From assembly GCF_963931955.1 (NCBI RefSeq), contig NZ_OZ008337.1, positions 1,054,001 to 1,118,000 on the forward strand: a stretch of DNA of 64,000 nt. The letters are read 5' to 3'. The stretch comes from Wolbachia endosymbiont (group A) of Longitarsus flavicornis (lineage in GTDB: Bacteria; Pseudomonadota; Alphaproteobacteria; Rickettsiales; Anaplasmataceae). The notes under the pieces are model-generated. The model made no database searches, had not been told where the DNA came from, and saw nothing but the letters and a program-made list of their open reading frames with translations. Below are positions 45,112 through 55,655 of this stretch, piece after piece. Each line of letters starts with the position of its first letter. Position 1 is the stretch's first letter. A program made the position numbers and the translations under genes.

Positions 45112-46035
45112 ATGGAGGTATATGTGTTTGTTTCTGCAAGCAATGTTAGTTATAGAATAGGGCAAAAAATAGAAAATTGTAGGTTAATGCGAGGTCATAC
45201 TCAAATAGGATTAGCAAGTCAAATAGGTTTAACATACCAAGAAGTAAACAGCTATGAAAGTGGCTATAGCGCTATTCCTGTTGAAGTATTATATATAATA
45301 GCAAAAGCATTATCAGCTACTGTTATAGATCTGCTACCTGAATCAGTAGTAGTAAGAGAGTATAAAGATGAAGACGAAGAAATACTCTATCTAACGAAAA
45401 TATACGAGGATCAAAAGTTAGGTAAAATAGTACCTTCATTAGTCAGGTTTGTTCATATTAGCGAGAAAATCAATCAAGAGGAGGCAAGATTAGAGGTAGC
45501 AAAAAATCTAGTTAAAGAAGGAGTTTCTACTGATATTATTTCCCAAGCAACCGGCTTATCTATTTACGAGTATGATAATACAGAGAGAGAAATCTGCACT
45601 GATTCTATATACTACAGAATAGGACAAAGAATAAGAGAATGGAGATTGATAAGGAGATATACTCAAAAAGATTTGGCGGATAAAGTTGGTTTAACACTCA
45701 AGGAAATATACGAATATGAAAAAGGATACGCTGCTATATCATTTGACAAATTATATCAAATAGCAGGAGCATTGTCAGTGAATATTAAAGTTCTGCTACC
45801 TAAAACAAGAGAAAGCAAAAAGCTATTGAGTTTAATGGATGAGTACAGAGAAGATGAGACTCAAGAATCACTAGTCAAATCTCTATCTGAAAGTATAAAA
45901 AGTGGCAAGAAAAAAGTTAAAAAAACAGAAAAAATCAGGGTTGCAAAAAATTTAGTAAAGGCAGGTATTGCAATTGATATTATTATGCGAGCAAGTGGCC
46001 TAACTGCCGATGAGTTGGGTGATTGTGAAAATTGA
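45112..46035 (+). CDS. Double XRE-type HTH regulator, paralog 3
   Basis: 307 residues, more diverged. HTH 1 (RGHTQIGLASQIGLTYQEVN) and HTH 2 (RRYTQKDLADKVGLTLKEIY) again with tails AKNLVKEGVSTDIISQATG and AKNLVKAGIAIDIIMRASG. In tandem with paralog 2 and likely cotranscribed. Same size and layout, so all three come from one ancestral double module. Confidence 0.87.
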   Translation: MEVYVFVSASNVSYRIGQKIENCRLMRGHTQIGLASQIGLTYQEVNSYESGYSAIPVEVLYIIAKALSATVIDLLPESVVVREYKDEDEEILYLTKIYEDQKLGKIVPSLVRFVHISEKINQEEARLEVAKNLVKEGVSTDIISQATGLSIYEYDNTEREICTDSIYYRIGQRIREWRLIRRYTQKDLADKVGLTLKEIYEYEKGYAAISFDKLYQIAGALSVNIKVLLPKTRESKKLLSLMDEYREDETQESLVKSLSESIKSGKKKVKKTEKIRVAKNLVKAGIAIDIIMRASGLTADELGDCEN

Positions 46036-46503
46036 ATTGTGTTAAATAATATATTAAGATATGAGTAAAGATGGTTATGTATTTAATACATCTATTCTGA
46101 AAATTTGTTTAGCTGACTCAACTGAAGCATTTTCATAAAGTTTTGCTGCTAACTTGCTTGTTTGATAACTTTCTTTAACGTCATCACAGCTAACACTGAA
46201 AACACATATTGCTAATGCTAGCAGAGAAGCTAGTTGGTAAAATCGCCACAGCCGTCAGTACTCCCGATTACTTTTCCTGATAATGTGATAGTATCCGCAA
46301 GTATTATCATATATTACAAAAAAATCAGTTAGCATTTCTGTTTATTAAAATTATGCAATAAAGCTGCATTTTATATAACACTTCTCAAATTATTTCTACT
46401 AAATATTTATGAATATGGTTAAACAGTAGATAGAAGAAACCTTTTCTATTATTGATCTTTTGTACAGTAAAGTTATCTCATAAAATATTAAATTTGGAGT
46501 TTT
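46036..46503. other. 470-bp intergenic region with a lipoprotein-like remnant
   Basis: Minus strand 46075 to about 46250 reads LASLLALAICVFSVSC (a hydrophobic signal with a lipobox-like VSC) then DDVKESYQTSKLAAKLYENA and stop. No normal start codon lies in frame after the upstream stop, so this is probably a decayed gene. The rest is AT-rich with nothing recognised. Confidence 0.45.
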
Positions 46504-47409
46504 ATGGATCACAGACTAAGAGCTTATTTGCTTGGAGTTACCTGGTTTATACTCAGTTTACTTAGTAGTGTAGTTAATGATACTATATCAAAGTGTCTCG
46601 GTTTACACCTTCAAAGTTTTGAGATAATCTTTTTCCGTTTTTTATTTAGCACTATTACTCTTATACCTTTTATATTTTACTATGGAATAGGAGTTTGTAA
46701 AACAAGTCGAATATCTATTCAAATAACTAGAGGTGCATTGTTGTTTTGTGGAATGACCTTATGGACCTATGGGTTGACTATTTGCCCAATAGTAACTGCA
46801 ACAATTATAGGTTTCTCAATACCATTATTTGTTATGCTTCTTGCAATTCCTTTTCTGGAAGAAAATATAATTTGGCAAAGATGGGTAGTAGCTGTCATTG
46901 GTTTTATTGGTATTGCTATTACTACTAAAGCTTATAGCGAAGACTTTAATCCTAAAATTCTTATTTTTATTGTATCCGCATTAATCTTCGCTACACTAGA
47001 TGTACTTAATAAGAAGCTTGTAATGAAGGAGTCAATAGTAAGTATATTATTTTACTCAGCTCTAACAACAACAATTTTTTCCATTCCATCTTTGTTATTT
47101 TATTGGCATATGCCTTCCTTGTCAGAATTAATATTACTGCTGATTTTAGGAATAAGTTCAAACCTAATTCTGTTCTTCATGTTAAAAGCTTTTGCTCTTA
47201 CTGATGCCACTGCACTTGCACCGTATAGATACATAGAGCTAATAATTTCTGCAATAGTAGCATACGTTATATTTAATGAATTACCTGATAAAAGTGCTTT
47301 ATATGGTACTTTGATATTAATACCATCAACCTTGTTCATAGCTTATTCGGAAGGTAAGGCAATTAAGAAAAATAGTGTAACAACAAAAGTTTATGACTCA
47401 AATTGTTAA
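46504..47409 (+). CDS. EamA/DMT family transporter
   Basis: 301 residues with about ten membrane segments in two EamA halves: LLSSVVNDTISKCLGLHLQS then RGALLFCGMTLWTYGLTICP, and LIFATLDVLNKKLVMKES in the second half. Members export or import small metabolites; in Rickettsia some carry S-adenosylmethionine or purines. The substrate here is not known. Ribosome site TTTGGAGTTTT. It lies between two WO blocks, so it may be flanking chromosome or a carried gene. Confidence 0.85.
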   Translation: MDHRLRAYLLGVTWFILSLLSSVVNDTISKCLGLHLQSFEIIFFRFLFSTITLIPFIFYYGIGVCKTSRISIQITRGALLFCGMTLWTYGLTICPIVTATIIGFSIPLFVMLLAIPFLEENIIWQRWVVAVIGFIGIAITTKAYSEDFNPKILIFIVSALIFATLDVLNKKLVMKESIVSILFYSALTTTIFSIPSLLFYWHMPSLSELILLLILGISSNLILFFMLKAFALTDATALAPYRYIELIISAIVAYVIFNELPDKSALYGTLILIPSTLFIAYSEGKAIKKNSVTTKVYDSNC

Positions 47410-47548
47410 TGATGTTTATTTTAGATGCTAAGCTACATTTTTAAGGATTAGGAGTAGTATCTGGTACAATGTAAGCGTTTGACATAAATACTAAGAACTT
47501 TTGAAATCAGGAAAAATTCCCTTATATGAACCTGGATTAGCAGACATT

Positions 47549-48383
47549 AGACTTCTTTCAAAATTCATGTATGGAGCTCAAAATTGTGAATTGCAGCAAT
47601 CAAATTAAACCTTAAACCAAAACGTTTTCGTCGGTTTCTATACCTGTCCGAGATGATTTTAAACCTTTTCAATAAGCCAATTACGTTTTCAACAATTGCC
47701 CTTTGGCTCATAAGTGCCCTGTTCTCTTTTTTTTGTTCTTTGCTTAACGGATTCTTTTTCATTTTCCTGTGCGGTAATACAACATTTTTGTGTATCTTCT
47801 GCATTCCCCTGTAGCCGGCATCAGCTAAGATTTTGGTGTCCGGTAATATTGCTACCTTTGATTCTCTAAACATCCGAAAATCGTGTTTTCTACCATTCGA
47901 GAAAGATGTGCATATGACTTTTTTACTCTTCTTCTCTGTTACTATTTGTGTTTTTATAGTATGCCTTTTTTTCTTTCCAGAGTAGAAGGGCTTTTGCTTT
48001 TTTTTGGTCTCTCTACTGGCGTTTCAGTTCCGTCTATTACTAAAACTTCATATTCTACATCACTCTTTAATAGCTCTTTTTTTCCTGGTAATGCAAAATC
48101 TGGATGTTTTATTAATATGTCTTCTACCTATCTTATTATTTTAAAACTGTTACTTTCACTCATGCCATAGCTTTGCCCAATATGAAAATATGTACGATAT
48201 TCTCTTATATATTCCAGTGCCATAAGTAGCCTGTCTTCTATGCAAAGTTTACTTTTTCTTCCACTTCTAGCTTTTTTTCTTTTATCCTCCACTTCTAGAA
48301 TTTCTACCATTCGCTCAAATGTTGCTTTTTTTACCCCTGTTAAACGTCGAAACTTTTCTCCTTCTAACTTTTCTATTTCCTTA
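47549..48383 (-). mobile_element. ISWpi1-like element, copy 6, truncated by a second IS
   Basis: Same broken form as at 19874: intact AGACTTC tip, break after TTTCTATTTCC. Left flank ATT. Confidence 0.9.
47565..48383 (-). pseudogene. IS5-family transposase remnant (copy 6)
   Basis: As copy 4: N-terminal codons lost, amber present, C-terminal frame intact. Confidence 0.8.
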
Positions 48384-49246
48384 GAACCTGTTCATAATCT
48401 TTTGAGGAACAAAGCAGTGAAAGCAAGAACTACCATTTGCAAGCTGGTGTTGAGTTTACGCTCGCAATTTTTCCATAACCGTCTACATTTTTCCAACCAA
48501 GCAAAAGAACGCTCTACAACCCATCTTTTTGGCAATACAGCAAAGGTATGTAATTCACTGCGTTTTATTACCTCAACAGTTGCACCAATAGTTGCTTTTA
48601 TTTGTGTTGCAAAATTCTCTCCCGTATAGCCTGCATCAACCAGTACATTTTTAACTCCCGAGAGGTTTTCTTTTGCATTTTCTACCATTCTCACAGCACT
48701 GCTACGGTCAGTTATCTCTGCTGTTGTTACATAAATTGCATGTGGCAAACCTTGCGTATCTACTGCAATATGGCGTTTTATTCCTGAAATCTTTTTGCCT
48801 GCATCGTAGCCTTTTTCTTCAGCAGTATCTGCATTTTTTACACTCTGTGCATCAATTATGCAGAAGCTGGTTTTTTCTTTCCGACCATTGTTTTGTCGGA
48901 CTACGCCAACTATTTTTTTTTAACACCAGCTCCAGAACACTTTCTTTATTTGCATCTGGTTTTTCACTCCACTTCTTAAAATAGTCGTAACAATTGCGCC
49001 ATTTTGGAAACTCTTTTGGTAGCATTCTCCACTGACAAACGCTTTTCAGAACGTATAACACTCCACAAAATACATCATACAAATCAAGTTTTCTTGGTTT
49101 TGTTTTTTTTCTACAGGACTCTAGATCTGGTAATATAATCTCAAATCTTTCCCGACTTATATTACTTGGGTATAAACTCCTCATATATCCTAACTTATAT
49201 ACATTATCTCTTAGTTTATTCCTTTCTTGAGATCATGTACAGGTTC
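48384..49246 (-). mobile_element. Second IS5-family element (863 bp), copy B
   Basis: Identical layout to 20709-21571. TTA lies at both edges (48381-48383 and 49247-49249). The left part is fused to ISWpi1-like copy 6. The right side enters a WO DUF2924 gene. Confidence 0.88.
48392..49184 (-). CDS. IS5-family (IS427-like) transposase, copy B
   Basis: Same two frames as at 20717-21509 with the same nine-A slip site, so either copy could supply transposase in trans. Confidence 0.82.
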
Positions 49247-49630
49247 TTAGAAGAGCTAAGGAGAGTTTGGAAGAAGGTATATGGAGAAGAAGCGCCTAGA
49301 TACTCAAAGAAATACCTGATACCGAGATTAGCATATAGAATACAGGAGGAAGCATATGGAGAAATGTCAAGAAAAGGGTCAAAAAGACTAGATTATTTAG
49401 CAGATCGACTAGAGAAGGGAAAAAGAATAAGTAGCGATAAATTACCAGTAGAAGGGACAGAATTGATACTAGAGAGAGGAGAAGAGACTCACGCGGTAAG
49501 GGTAACAGATAAGGGTTTAATCTACCGAGAAGAATTTTTCACGTCATTGTCAGCAGTAGCCGGAAGAATAATGGGAATGAGTTACAACGGACCTTTATTA
49601 TTTGGAATGCGTGATAAAAATGGGAGCTGA
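49247..49630 (+). pseudogene. DUF2924 protein of phage WO, 5' end lost to IS
   Basis: About 127 codons: EELRRVWKKVYGEEAPRYSK, then YLIPRLAYRIQEEAYGEMSR, and a C-terminal VRVTDKGLIYREEFFTSLSA. This matches the DUF2924 family that normally precedes the WO serine recombinase. Family members usually start some 10-20 residues before this point, so only the start is gone. It overlaps or abuts the recombinase gene in the usual way. Could be translated from an ATG inside the IS. Confidence 0.82.
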
Positions 49631-49640
49631 AGAGGAGAAA

Positions 49641-51116
49641 ATGCTGAAAGAGGTGAGATGCGCAATATATACGAGGAAGTCAAATGAAGACGGTCTAGAA
49701 CAAAAGTTTAATAGTCTTGATGCGCAGCGAGTAGCATGTGAAAAGTACATAAAGAGCAGAGAAGGCTGGGTAGCATTGGCAAAAAGGTACGATGATGGAG
49801 GATTTTCAGGGAAAAATTTAGAAAGACCAGCAATAAAGGAATTATTTGAAGATGTAAAGGCAGGAGAAGTAGATTGTGTAGTAGTATATACGCTAGATAG
49901 GCTCTCGAGAGAAACAAAAGATAGCATTGAAGTAACATCATTTTTTAGAAGGCACCGAGTAAATTTTATAGCAGTAACGCAGATATTTGACAATAATACG
50001 CCAATGGGAAAGTTCGTACAAACAGTGTTATCAGGAGCAGCACAACTAGAAAGAGAAATGATTGTAGAAAGAGTAAAAAATAAAATAGCAACATCAAAGG
50101 AGCAGGGGTTATGGATGGGTGGAACTTTACCGCTTGGATATGATGTAAAGGATAAAGAATTAATAATAAATGAGAAAGAAGCAAAGTTGGTAAAGCATAT
50201 ATTTGAGAGGTATATGGAGCTGAAGTCAATGGCAGAGTTGGCGAGAGAGTTAAATAGCCAAGGTTACAGAACAAAATCAGATATCTTTAAAAAAGCAACG
50301 GTGAGAAGAATAATAACAAATCCAATATATGTGGGAAAGATAAGACATTATGACAAACAGTATGAGGGAAAGCATGAAGCAATAATAAAAGAGGAAAAAT
50401 GGCAAAAAGCGCAGGAATTGATAAAGAATCAACCATATAGAAAAGAAAAATATGAGGAAGCATTGCTTAGGGGAATAATTAAGTGCAAGAGCTGTGGTGT
50501 AAATATGACACTAACGTATGCAAAAAAAGAAAATAAAAGGTACCGATATTACGTGTGCAATAACCATTTAAGGGGAAAAGGTTGTGAATCAATAAACAGA
50601 ACTATAGTAGCGGGAGAGGTGGAAAAAGAAGTAATGAGAAAGACAGAGCAGCTATATGAAAAATGGGGAGAAGAATGGAAAAATTTAAGTTTCAGAGAAC
50701 AGAAAGAAGTAGTGAAAAAGTTAATAAAAGGAGTAATGATAAAAGAAGATGGAATAGAGGTGAGTTTAGAGGATAAGGTGGAATTTACACCAATAAAAAA
50801 GAAAGGAAATAAATGTACAGTAGTAGAGCCAGAAGGAAAAACAAATAATGCGCTACTGAAAGCAGTGGTGAGAGCCCATTCCTGGAAACGTCAACTAGAG
50901 GAAGGAAAATATGGGAGTGTGAAGGAGCTGAGCATTAAAATTAATATAGGTACAAGACGAATACAACAAATTTTAAGATTAAATTATTTAGCACCAAAAA
51001 TTAAAGAAGATATAGTAAATGGGAGGCAGCCAAGGAGTTTAAGGTTAGTGGATTTAAAAGAAATACCGATGTTATGGAGTGAGCAAATAGAAAAGTTTTA
51101 TGGATTAGCAATGTAA
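49641..51116 (+). CDS. Phage WO large serine recombinase (integrase)
   Basis: 491 residues from MLKEVRCAIYTRKSNEDG, with the catalytic Ser14 in YTRKS. The resolvase domain has the Arg pair in VVYTLDRLSRETKD and AQLEREMIVERVKNKIA. A recombinase domain follows (GTLPLGYDVKDKELIINEKE), then the zinc-ribbon (CKSCGVNMTL ... YRYYVCNNHLRGKGCES) and a coiled-coil region. It integrates and excises WO. The start: AGAGGAG followed by AAA and ATG at 49641; an ATG at 49620 inside the DUF2924 gene is an alternative. The gene looks whole. Confidence 0.92.
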   Translation: MLKEVRCAIYTRKSNEDGLEQKFNSLDAQRVACEKYIKSREGWVALAKRYDDGGFSGKNLERPAIKELFEDVKAGEVDCVVVYTLDRLSRETKDSIEVTSFFRRHRVNFIAVTQIFDNNTPMGKFVQTVLSGAAQLEREMIVERVKNKIATSKEQGLWMGGTLPLGYDVKDKELIINEKEAKLVKHIFERYMELKSMAELARELNSQGYRTKSDIFKKATVRRIITNPIYVGKIRHYDKQYEGKHEAIIKEEKWQKAQELIKNQPYRKEKYEEALLRGIIKCKSCGVNMTLTYAKKENKRYRYYVCNNHLRGKGCESINRTIVAGEVEKEVMRKTEQLYEKWGEEWKNLSFREQKEVVKKLIKGVMIKEDGIEVSLEDKVEFTPIKKKGNKCTVVEPEGKTNNALLKAVVRAHSWKRQLEEGKYGSVKELSIKINIGTRRIQQILRLNYLAPKIKEDIVNGRQPRSLRLVDLKEIPMLWSEQIEKFYGLAM

Positions 51117-51508
51117 CGTTTATAAAAGTAACAATATGAAAAAACGTTGAAAAAAGTATGTGCCAGAAAATTAAAAAAGGTTATTACAAAAGGAGCTACT
51201 ACAAAGGGCCACACAAAAAGATGCTGAAATTGATATAGAAAAGTATAGCTTTTCTTATAGTAGTCCGAACAGGGTAAGATATGTGTTTATGGCTATAGTA
51301 GGCCAGTAGCATATTATGATTTATTTGGATTATTGTGAAAAGAGCTATAAGTCAATGTTACAGAATCAATTATGTGAAAATATCAATATAAATAATGAAG
51401 ATTTTAGCATACTGGATGCAACAATGGTAGAAAATGATCCAAAATCTATAAATTATAGTAGTTTATATTTAAATAATAATCTTTAACCTTTATGGCAAAT
51501 TAATCTAC
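51117..51508 (+). other. Gap after recombinase with gene fragments
   Basis: Plus strand 51316-51486 is a 56-codon frame (MIYLDYCEKSYKSMLQNQLC, ending NYSSLYLNNNL). Just before it a separate frame reads LLQRATQKDAEIDIEKYSFS. They look like leftovers of one larger accessory gene with a lesion between. No family recognised. The attachment site for the integrase may lie here but I cannot identify it. Confidence 0.35.
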
Positions 51509-53440
51509 CTAGAAACTTCTCCCCCTAGAATCAGAAGTTCTTCTTAACTCTTCACGTCCTGTCCATTTGTTGTTAGACTCGCTTATTACTTCAGGACGCA
51601 TTAATCCACCAGATCTAGCAAAAACACCTTGATCTATAGCTTCAATAACCGATAAACCTCCCAATAAGCAATTTTGCCCTATTTCTTCATGACTTGCTAT
51701 TTCTTCAAATAGATCTTCATCGCTCACTTCTACTCTTATCAATTTTTTATTGTTCTCATCAGGATATAATCTAACTTCTAATTCTCCTAAACTAGTATAA
51801 AAAGTTAATACTATACCGCTGCCTTCTGTAAGGTCTGTGTAATTCCTTTTGCCATCTTCAGTTTTAATTTCTACTTCACTATTGCCGATCTTTACTATAT
51901 TTCTTCCACACTTTACATCTCCATGGGTTAGTCCTAAATCCCTTGTTCCATCTGTAATCTGCGCAACATCTATTATACTGTCTTCTGAATATTCTAAGTA
52001 AAAAGTAGCGTTATCCATTTTTGCACAATTTAACTTGCCGTTGGTCGCATTTTTTGCGATTTTCAGAAATTTATGAGTACGATCAACACACTGTTCATGA
52101 GCTTTTATCATATTAGCTTTGTGCTCTTTAAACTCCAGTTCTATTTCATCAATAACGTTTAAACTATTCCAGTCACTTAACCTTGCTCCTTTTGATATTA
52201 ATGTACATACTATATTGCTAGCAACTTCATGGTTTTTTTCTAGTTGGTCAATTCTTTCTAGTATGTAATCTGTGAAACACTGACCTCCATCTTTAGTAAG
52301 ATTCAATCCCACTCCAGACATGATAGCCTTATCGACAACTTTCTGTAATTCAGCTATGTTTGCAGCTTTTGGTATTTCACTTACAAACTGATTTAGTTGC
52401 CTTAGTTGATCTGTTAAACAAATGTCCAATAAACATTGATGTGGTACATAAGTTTCCTCTGTCTCTTGCTCAGTTACCATTAATTGTGATTGAGTTGCCG
52501 AGAGTAAATTTATCACTTCAGTATACATATAATCTTTAAGTATTTCTAAATTATTTTCTTCATCCCTAATACTCAAAATCATCTTTAAATCTTCATTGTT
52601 TTTATTTTTATCTAAGAACTTTTTCAGGTCCTCAACACCTTGAACGTTATATTTGGAAGAACCATTCTCAAGTTTAGATGTACCTTCAATTAGCTTGTTT
52701 AATTCTTCATACAATTTCTTTTGCTCTAAATTAAAGAAGCACTCTGCAACATCCAAAGTACCTTTATCAATTGCAATTTGTAGAGGAGTTTTTCCATTAT
52801 TATCCTTTATATTCAAATCAGCTCCATAGCTTACAAGAGAATCCACATATTTCTTTTCAACAGGATAAGTAGCAGCATAGTAATGTAGAGGTGTTTTTCC
52901 CTTATAATCTTGTATATTTGGTTCAGCTCCTGCTTTTAAGAGACAATCCACTAAAGTACAACTATCAAATGAATTTAGGATTGTTGGAAGTATATGTAAC
53001 AATGTTAACTCTGACGCCCCTACTTTAAGATCGAGAACAGTTTTTAGATCTGGATTACTCTTAGTTTTCTGTAAAAATTGTTGGAGTGTTGAAGTATCAC
53101 GACTATTAATAATATGAAATAACTTTTGAATTAACTTCTCCTGATTCTTTGTTAATTCTGATCTATGCGCTTTAATAACCCATTCTTTTTCTAATAAGCT
53201 CCAATTACTTGTATTATCCATTAAGTTCATATTAATCCAAAATAAACTTTGTTTAATGAGTTCGTAGTAGTCATCTTTACTACTTGTTGGTAATTGAGTT
53301 ATTTCTAATTCCTGGTCATCTGTGCTTGGCCATCTTTGCCCAGTGCTTGGTTTCCATTTCGGTTCCTGCTCATTTGTTTGATCACTTTGCCGATTGGTAA
53401 GTTTTATAATATGTTCTACAAATTCTTTAGTCTCAACCAC
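51509..53440 (-). CDS. Ankyrin-repeat protein with the C-terminal domain shared by the 42914 gene
   Basis: 643 residues. Ankyrin repeats at about 128-245 (NIQDYKGKTPLHYYAATYPV, NIKDNNGKTPLQIAIDKGTL). Residues about 370-625 form the second domain, aligned with the 383-residue protein at 42914, including IVKIGNSEVEIKTEDGKRN and IGQNCLLGGLSVIEAIDQG. The end is GREELRRTSDSRGRSF, Arg/Ser-rich. Likely a host-directed effector: ankyrin for binding, second domain unknown. It lies opposite the recombinase, between integrase and cif pair 2. Confidence 0.85.
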   Translation of the reverse strand: MVETKEFVEHIIKLTNRQSDQTNEQEPKWKPSTGQRWPSTDDQELEITQLPTSSKDDYYELIKQSLFWINMNLMDNTSNWSLLEKEWVIKAHRSELTKNQEKLIQKLFHIINSRDTSTLQQFLQKTKSNPDLKTVLDLKVGASELTLLHILPTILNSFDSCTLVDCLLKAGAEPNIQDYKGKTPLHYYAATYPVEKKYVDSLVSYGADLNIKDNNGKTPLQIAIDKGTLDVAECFFNLEQKKLYEELNKLIEGTSKLENGSSKYNVQGVEDLKKFLDKNKNNEDLKMILSIRDEENNLEILKDYMYTEVINLLSATQSQLMVTEQETEETYVPHQCLLDICLTDQLRQLNQFVSEIPKAANIAELQKVVDKAIMSGVGLNLTKDGGQCFTDYILERIDQLEKNHEVASNIVCTLISKGARLSDWNSLNVIDEIELEFKEHKANMIKAHEQCVDRTHKFLKIAKNATNGKLNCAKMDNATFYLEYSEDSIIDVAQITDGTRDLGLTHGDVKCGRNIVKIGNSEVEIKTEDGKRNYTDLTEGSGIVLTFYTSLGELEVRLYPDENNKKLIRVEVSDEDLFEEIASHEEIGQNCLLGGLSVIEAIDQGVFARSGGLMRPEVISESNNKWTGREELRRTSDSRGRSF

Positions 53441-53689
53441 AGCTACCCCCTAATTCTAAATATAGGATGTATTATGTATAATATATAATATTGGTCAAGC
53501 TAATTTCAACATAATATTTTTACTACTCATATTTTTGTTAAGTTTTTATGGTGAGTACTACTACTAGGTTAAAAGTTGTTTATTACTGGAAGTTTTAGCC
53601 AGTTTTACTATAGATCAAAAAAATTGAGAACACCAGCTATATTTAATATTACTATTATAGGAATATGATGCTTTAAAGGAGTACGGAAA

Positions 53690-53736
53690 CTGCTGAAGTT
53701 TTTTTACAACAAACTTGTACGGAGCAACTTCAGCAG
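53690..53736. repeat. Long inverted repeat
   Basis: CTGCTGAAGTT (53690-53700) and AACTTCAGCAG (53726-53736), 11 bp perfect, 25 nt apart. GTACGGA occurs just before the left arm and again inside the loop. May be an RNA hairpin or an operator; unknown. Confidence 0.6.
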
Positions 53737-54300
53737 AATAAACAAACACATGCCAGTATTAGTAGAGAATTATTTATAAGTCAACTAACTTTTTCAAAAA
53801 ATATTTTAGTGAAGATACCATGCTAGCTAGTGTTATAAAGAATTGAATTATTGACTCTTCCTAAGATTGCAAAAAAGGTCGTATATTTGTGAGAACAAGC
53901 CGCGTAAAAATAAAGTTACAAAAATAGAAGATTTAAATTATTTCCATAAGTTTAGGCAAATCAGTTCGTATGTAAATGTGGTTGAAGTAGGCTGGTATAG
54001 CTAGTTTTGCGGTATAGTAAAATCGTTATATAGAAAAGTTCGTACGGATCACGTGGTAGACCAACCCATCCCAAAACAAACTCTTCTCTCATTAGCTGGT
54101 TTTGAGTTCTGGAAATGGTTATCTTACTTAAGATCTTAATAATACATTCTGCTAAATTAATACTAGTTTATTTTAGAATAATAACTAAGGTAGACTTATA
54201 AAAAACAGAATTTAAAATAAACAAAACGTCATGTATCTCTCATATTAAGAGGCTTTTGTTGAGAGTTATTCAAGTCTAAAAAAATTTTTCAAATTGAGGA

Positions 54301-54328
54301 TTGACAAAACTTAGAAAAGGGATATCTT
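54301..54328 (+). promoter_or_regulatory. Predicted cifA2 promoter
   Basis: TTGACA (54301-54306), 16 bp, TATCTT (54323-54328), 79 nt between the -10 box and the cifA2 ATG. Boxes and distance identical to cifA1. Confidence 0.65.
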
Positions 54329-54407
54329 ACTCGAAATGGTATCAAGTTACTATAGTGTATGTTAGACGTAACAGTTTCCATGTTTTTCCATTCATAGAGG
54401 GGTAATT

Positions 54408-55655
54408 ATGCTGCGTTCAGATATTCCAAAAGTTTTGTTTTCGTCTATTAAAGAGGATGATCCCTATAGAGCATCTAAGCTTTTTCAAATTGAGCGCTGG
54501 TGTTATGCAAATTGGGACTTGCACAAAAGGGGTGGTAAAAAGAGGCACAATTTTCTTTCACAAGTGCTATCTAATGAGGATTGTTGGAAGAAAGTAGACA
54601 ATTTACATAAAGTTAAACTTGATAGGCAGGTGATAGGTAAAAAGCTGATAATGCCAGGCAGTCCCTTTAGTAACCCTAGCTATGAAATTGCCTGTAGGTG
54701 CTGCTTAGAGGAAGATATTATTGCTTTATTTGAGGAAAGAAAAAAAAGATTATCAGCTCAAGGTAAAAGTAGTCTGTTGGAGTATGGTCACTTAGTTAAA
54801 TCTTTAACAAGCGACCTTTTAACAGGTTTTTGGTCACATTTTGTTAGCGGTTACATCTCTAAACTAAATCTAGATGGTCGTCATCCATATGAATATGGAC
54901 TTAAATGTGCTATAGATTTGAAACAAGCGGAAGCAGTAGAATTCTTCTGGAATAAAATAAAGTCATTACCTGAAGATGAAATGGGCTCACAGAAAAAGGA
55001 TGAGATCTTCATGAAGACAGCAGTGTATGCAGCAGGTAGTCGTTGTAATAGTTATCCTGAAATATTCGAATTTTGTTTTAGTCAAATAAATCCTGATAAA
55101 TATACAGAACTTCTAAAAAGAGATTTAGCTGAAAATGGTTATTATGGTAGTCTAAACACGCTACAGGGTGCACTTCGCTTTGATCAATTTCAAGCATTGT
55201 TTGACTATTTGAAACCAAGTAATGTTTCAGAAGATAAATATCTTGTCTGGCTACACTATATAAAAACAGAGAACAGCTCATATTATGCTGGTGAAGGTGC
55301 AAAGCTTTTTATGCATATGTGGAGAAAGGAGGGATTTGATAGCCATCGTACTTATGTGCTGAAGGAAGAAGTTTCTAATAGATCTTGCTTTCTTGTTACA
55401 AGTTTATTAGTACCTTGGGTAAATCAAAGTTACATGGAACCGGTATGGGCAATATTAGATAAGGCTAATCCTGATCAAATCAAAGAATTTATGGATTCTA
55501 GACAAGCGGAGTATATACGATCTGTATTAGAGAAAAGAGATATTGATTCATTAAATAAATTTTTATCATACGGTAAGTCTACAGCTGAAGAGCTTACTAG
55601 CTTAACTGAGGTTAAATTAAGTAAAGCATGTGAGCAATTAGGGTTGGGTAATTAA
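54408..55655 (+). CDS. cifA: CifA-family cytoplasmic incompatibility factor, copy 2 (type V-like)
   Basis: 415 residues, a close paralog of 29756-31006. N-terminal 55 and C-terminal 60 residues are nearly the same; the middle is more variable, for example NPSYEIACRCCLEEDIIALF against DKYAIACRYCLEEDIIALF, and YLKPSNVSEDKYLVWLHYIK against CLGSSDVSEDYYYIWLRYIE. Intact, with ribosome site AGAGGGG. It precedes cifB2 by 185 nt. Variation centred between conserved ends may reflect partner specificity; that is inference. Confidence 0.9.
   Translation: MLRSDIPKVLFSSIKEDDPYRASKLFQIERWCYANWDLHKRGGKKRHNFLSQVLSNEDCWKKVDNLHKVKLDRQVIGKKLIMPGSPFSNPSYEIACRCCLEEDIIALFEERKKRLSAQGKSSLLEYGHLVKSLTSDLLTGFWSHFVSGYISKLNLDGRHPYEYGLKCAIDLKQAEAVEFFWNKIKSLPEDEMGSQKKDEIFMKTAVYAAGSRCNSYPEIFEFCFSQINPDKYTELLKRDLAENGYYGSLNTLQGALRFDQFQALFDYLKPSNVSEDKYLVWLHYIKTENSSYYAGEGAKLFMHMWRKEGFDSHRTYVLKEEVSNRSCFLVTSLLVPWVNQSYMEPVWAILDKANPDQIKEFMDSRQAEYIRSVLEKRDIDSLNKFLSYGKSTAEELTSLTEVKLSKACEQLGLGN

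Larger units (their letters stand above)
53441..54407. other. About 970 bp before cifA2; no gene
   Basis: Holds an 11-bp perfect inverted repeat, the leader repeat (from about 54057) and the cifA2 promoter, listed separately. Elsewhere AT-rich and without a supported frame. The first 70 bp carry probable promoter elements for the minus-strand ankyrin gene (TTGACC, seen in reverse at about 53490). Confidence 0.5.
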
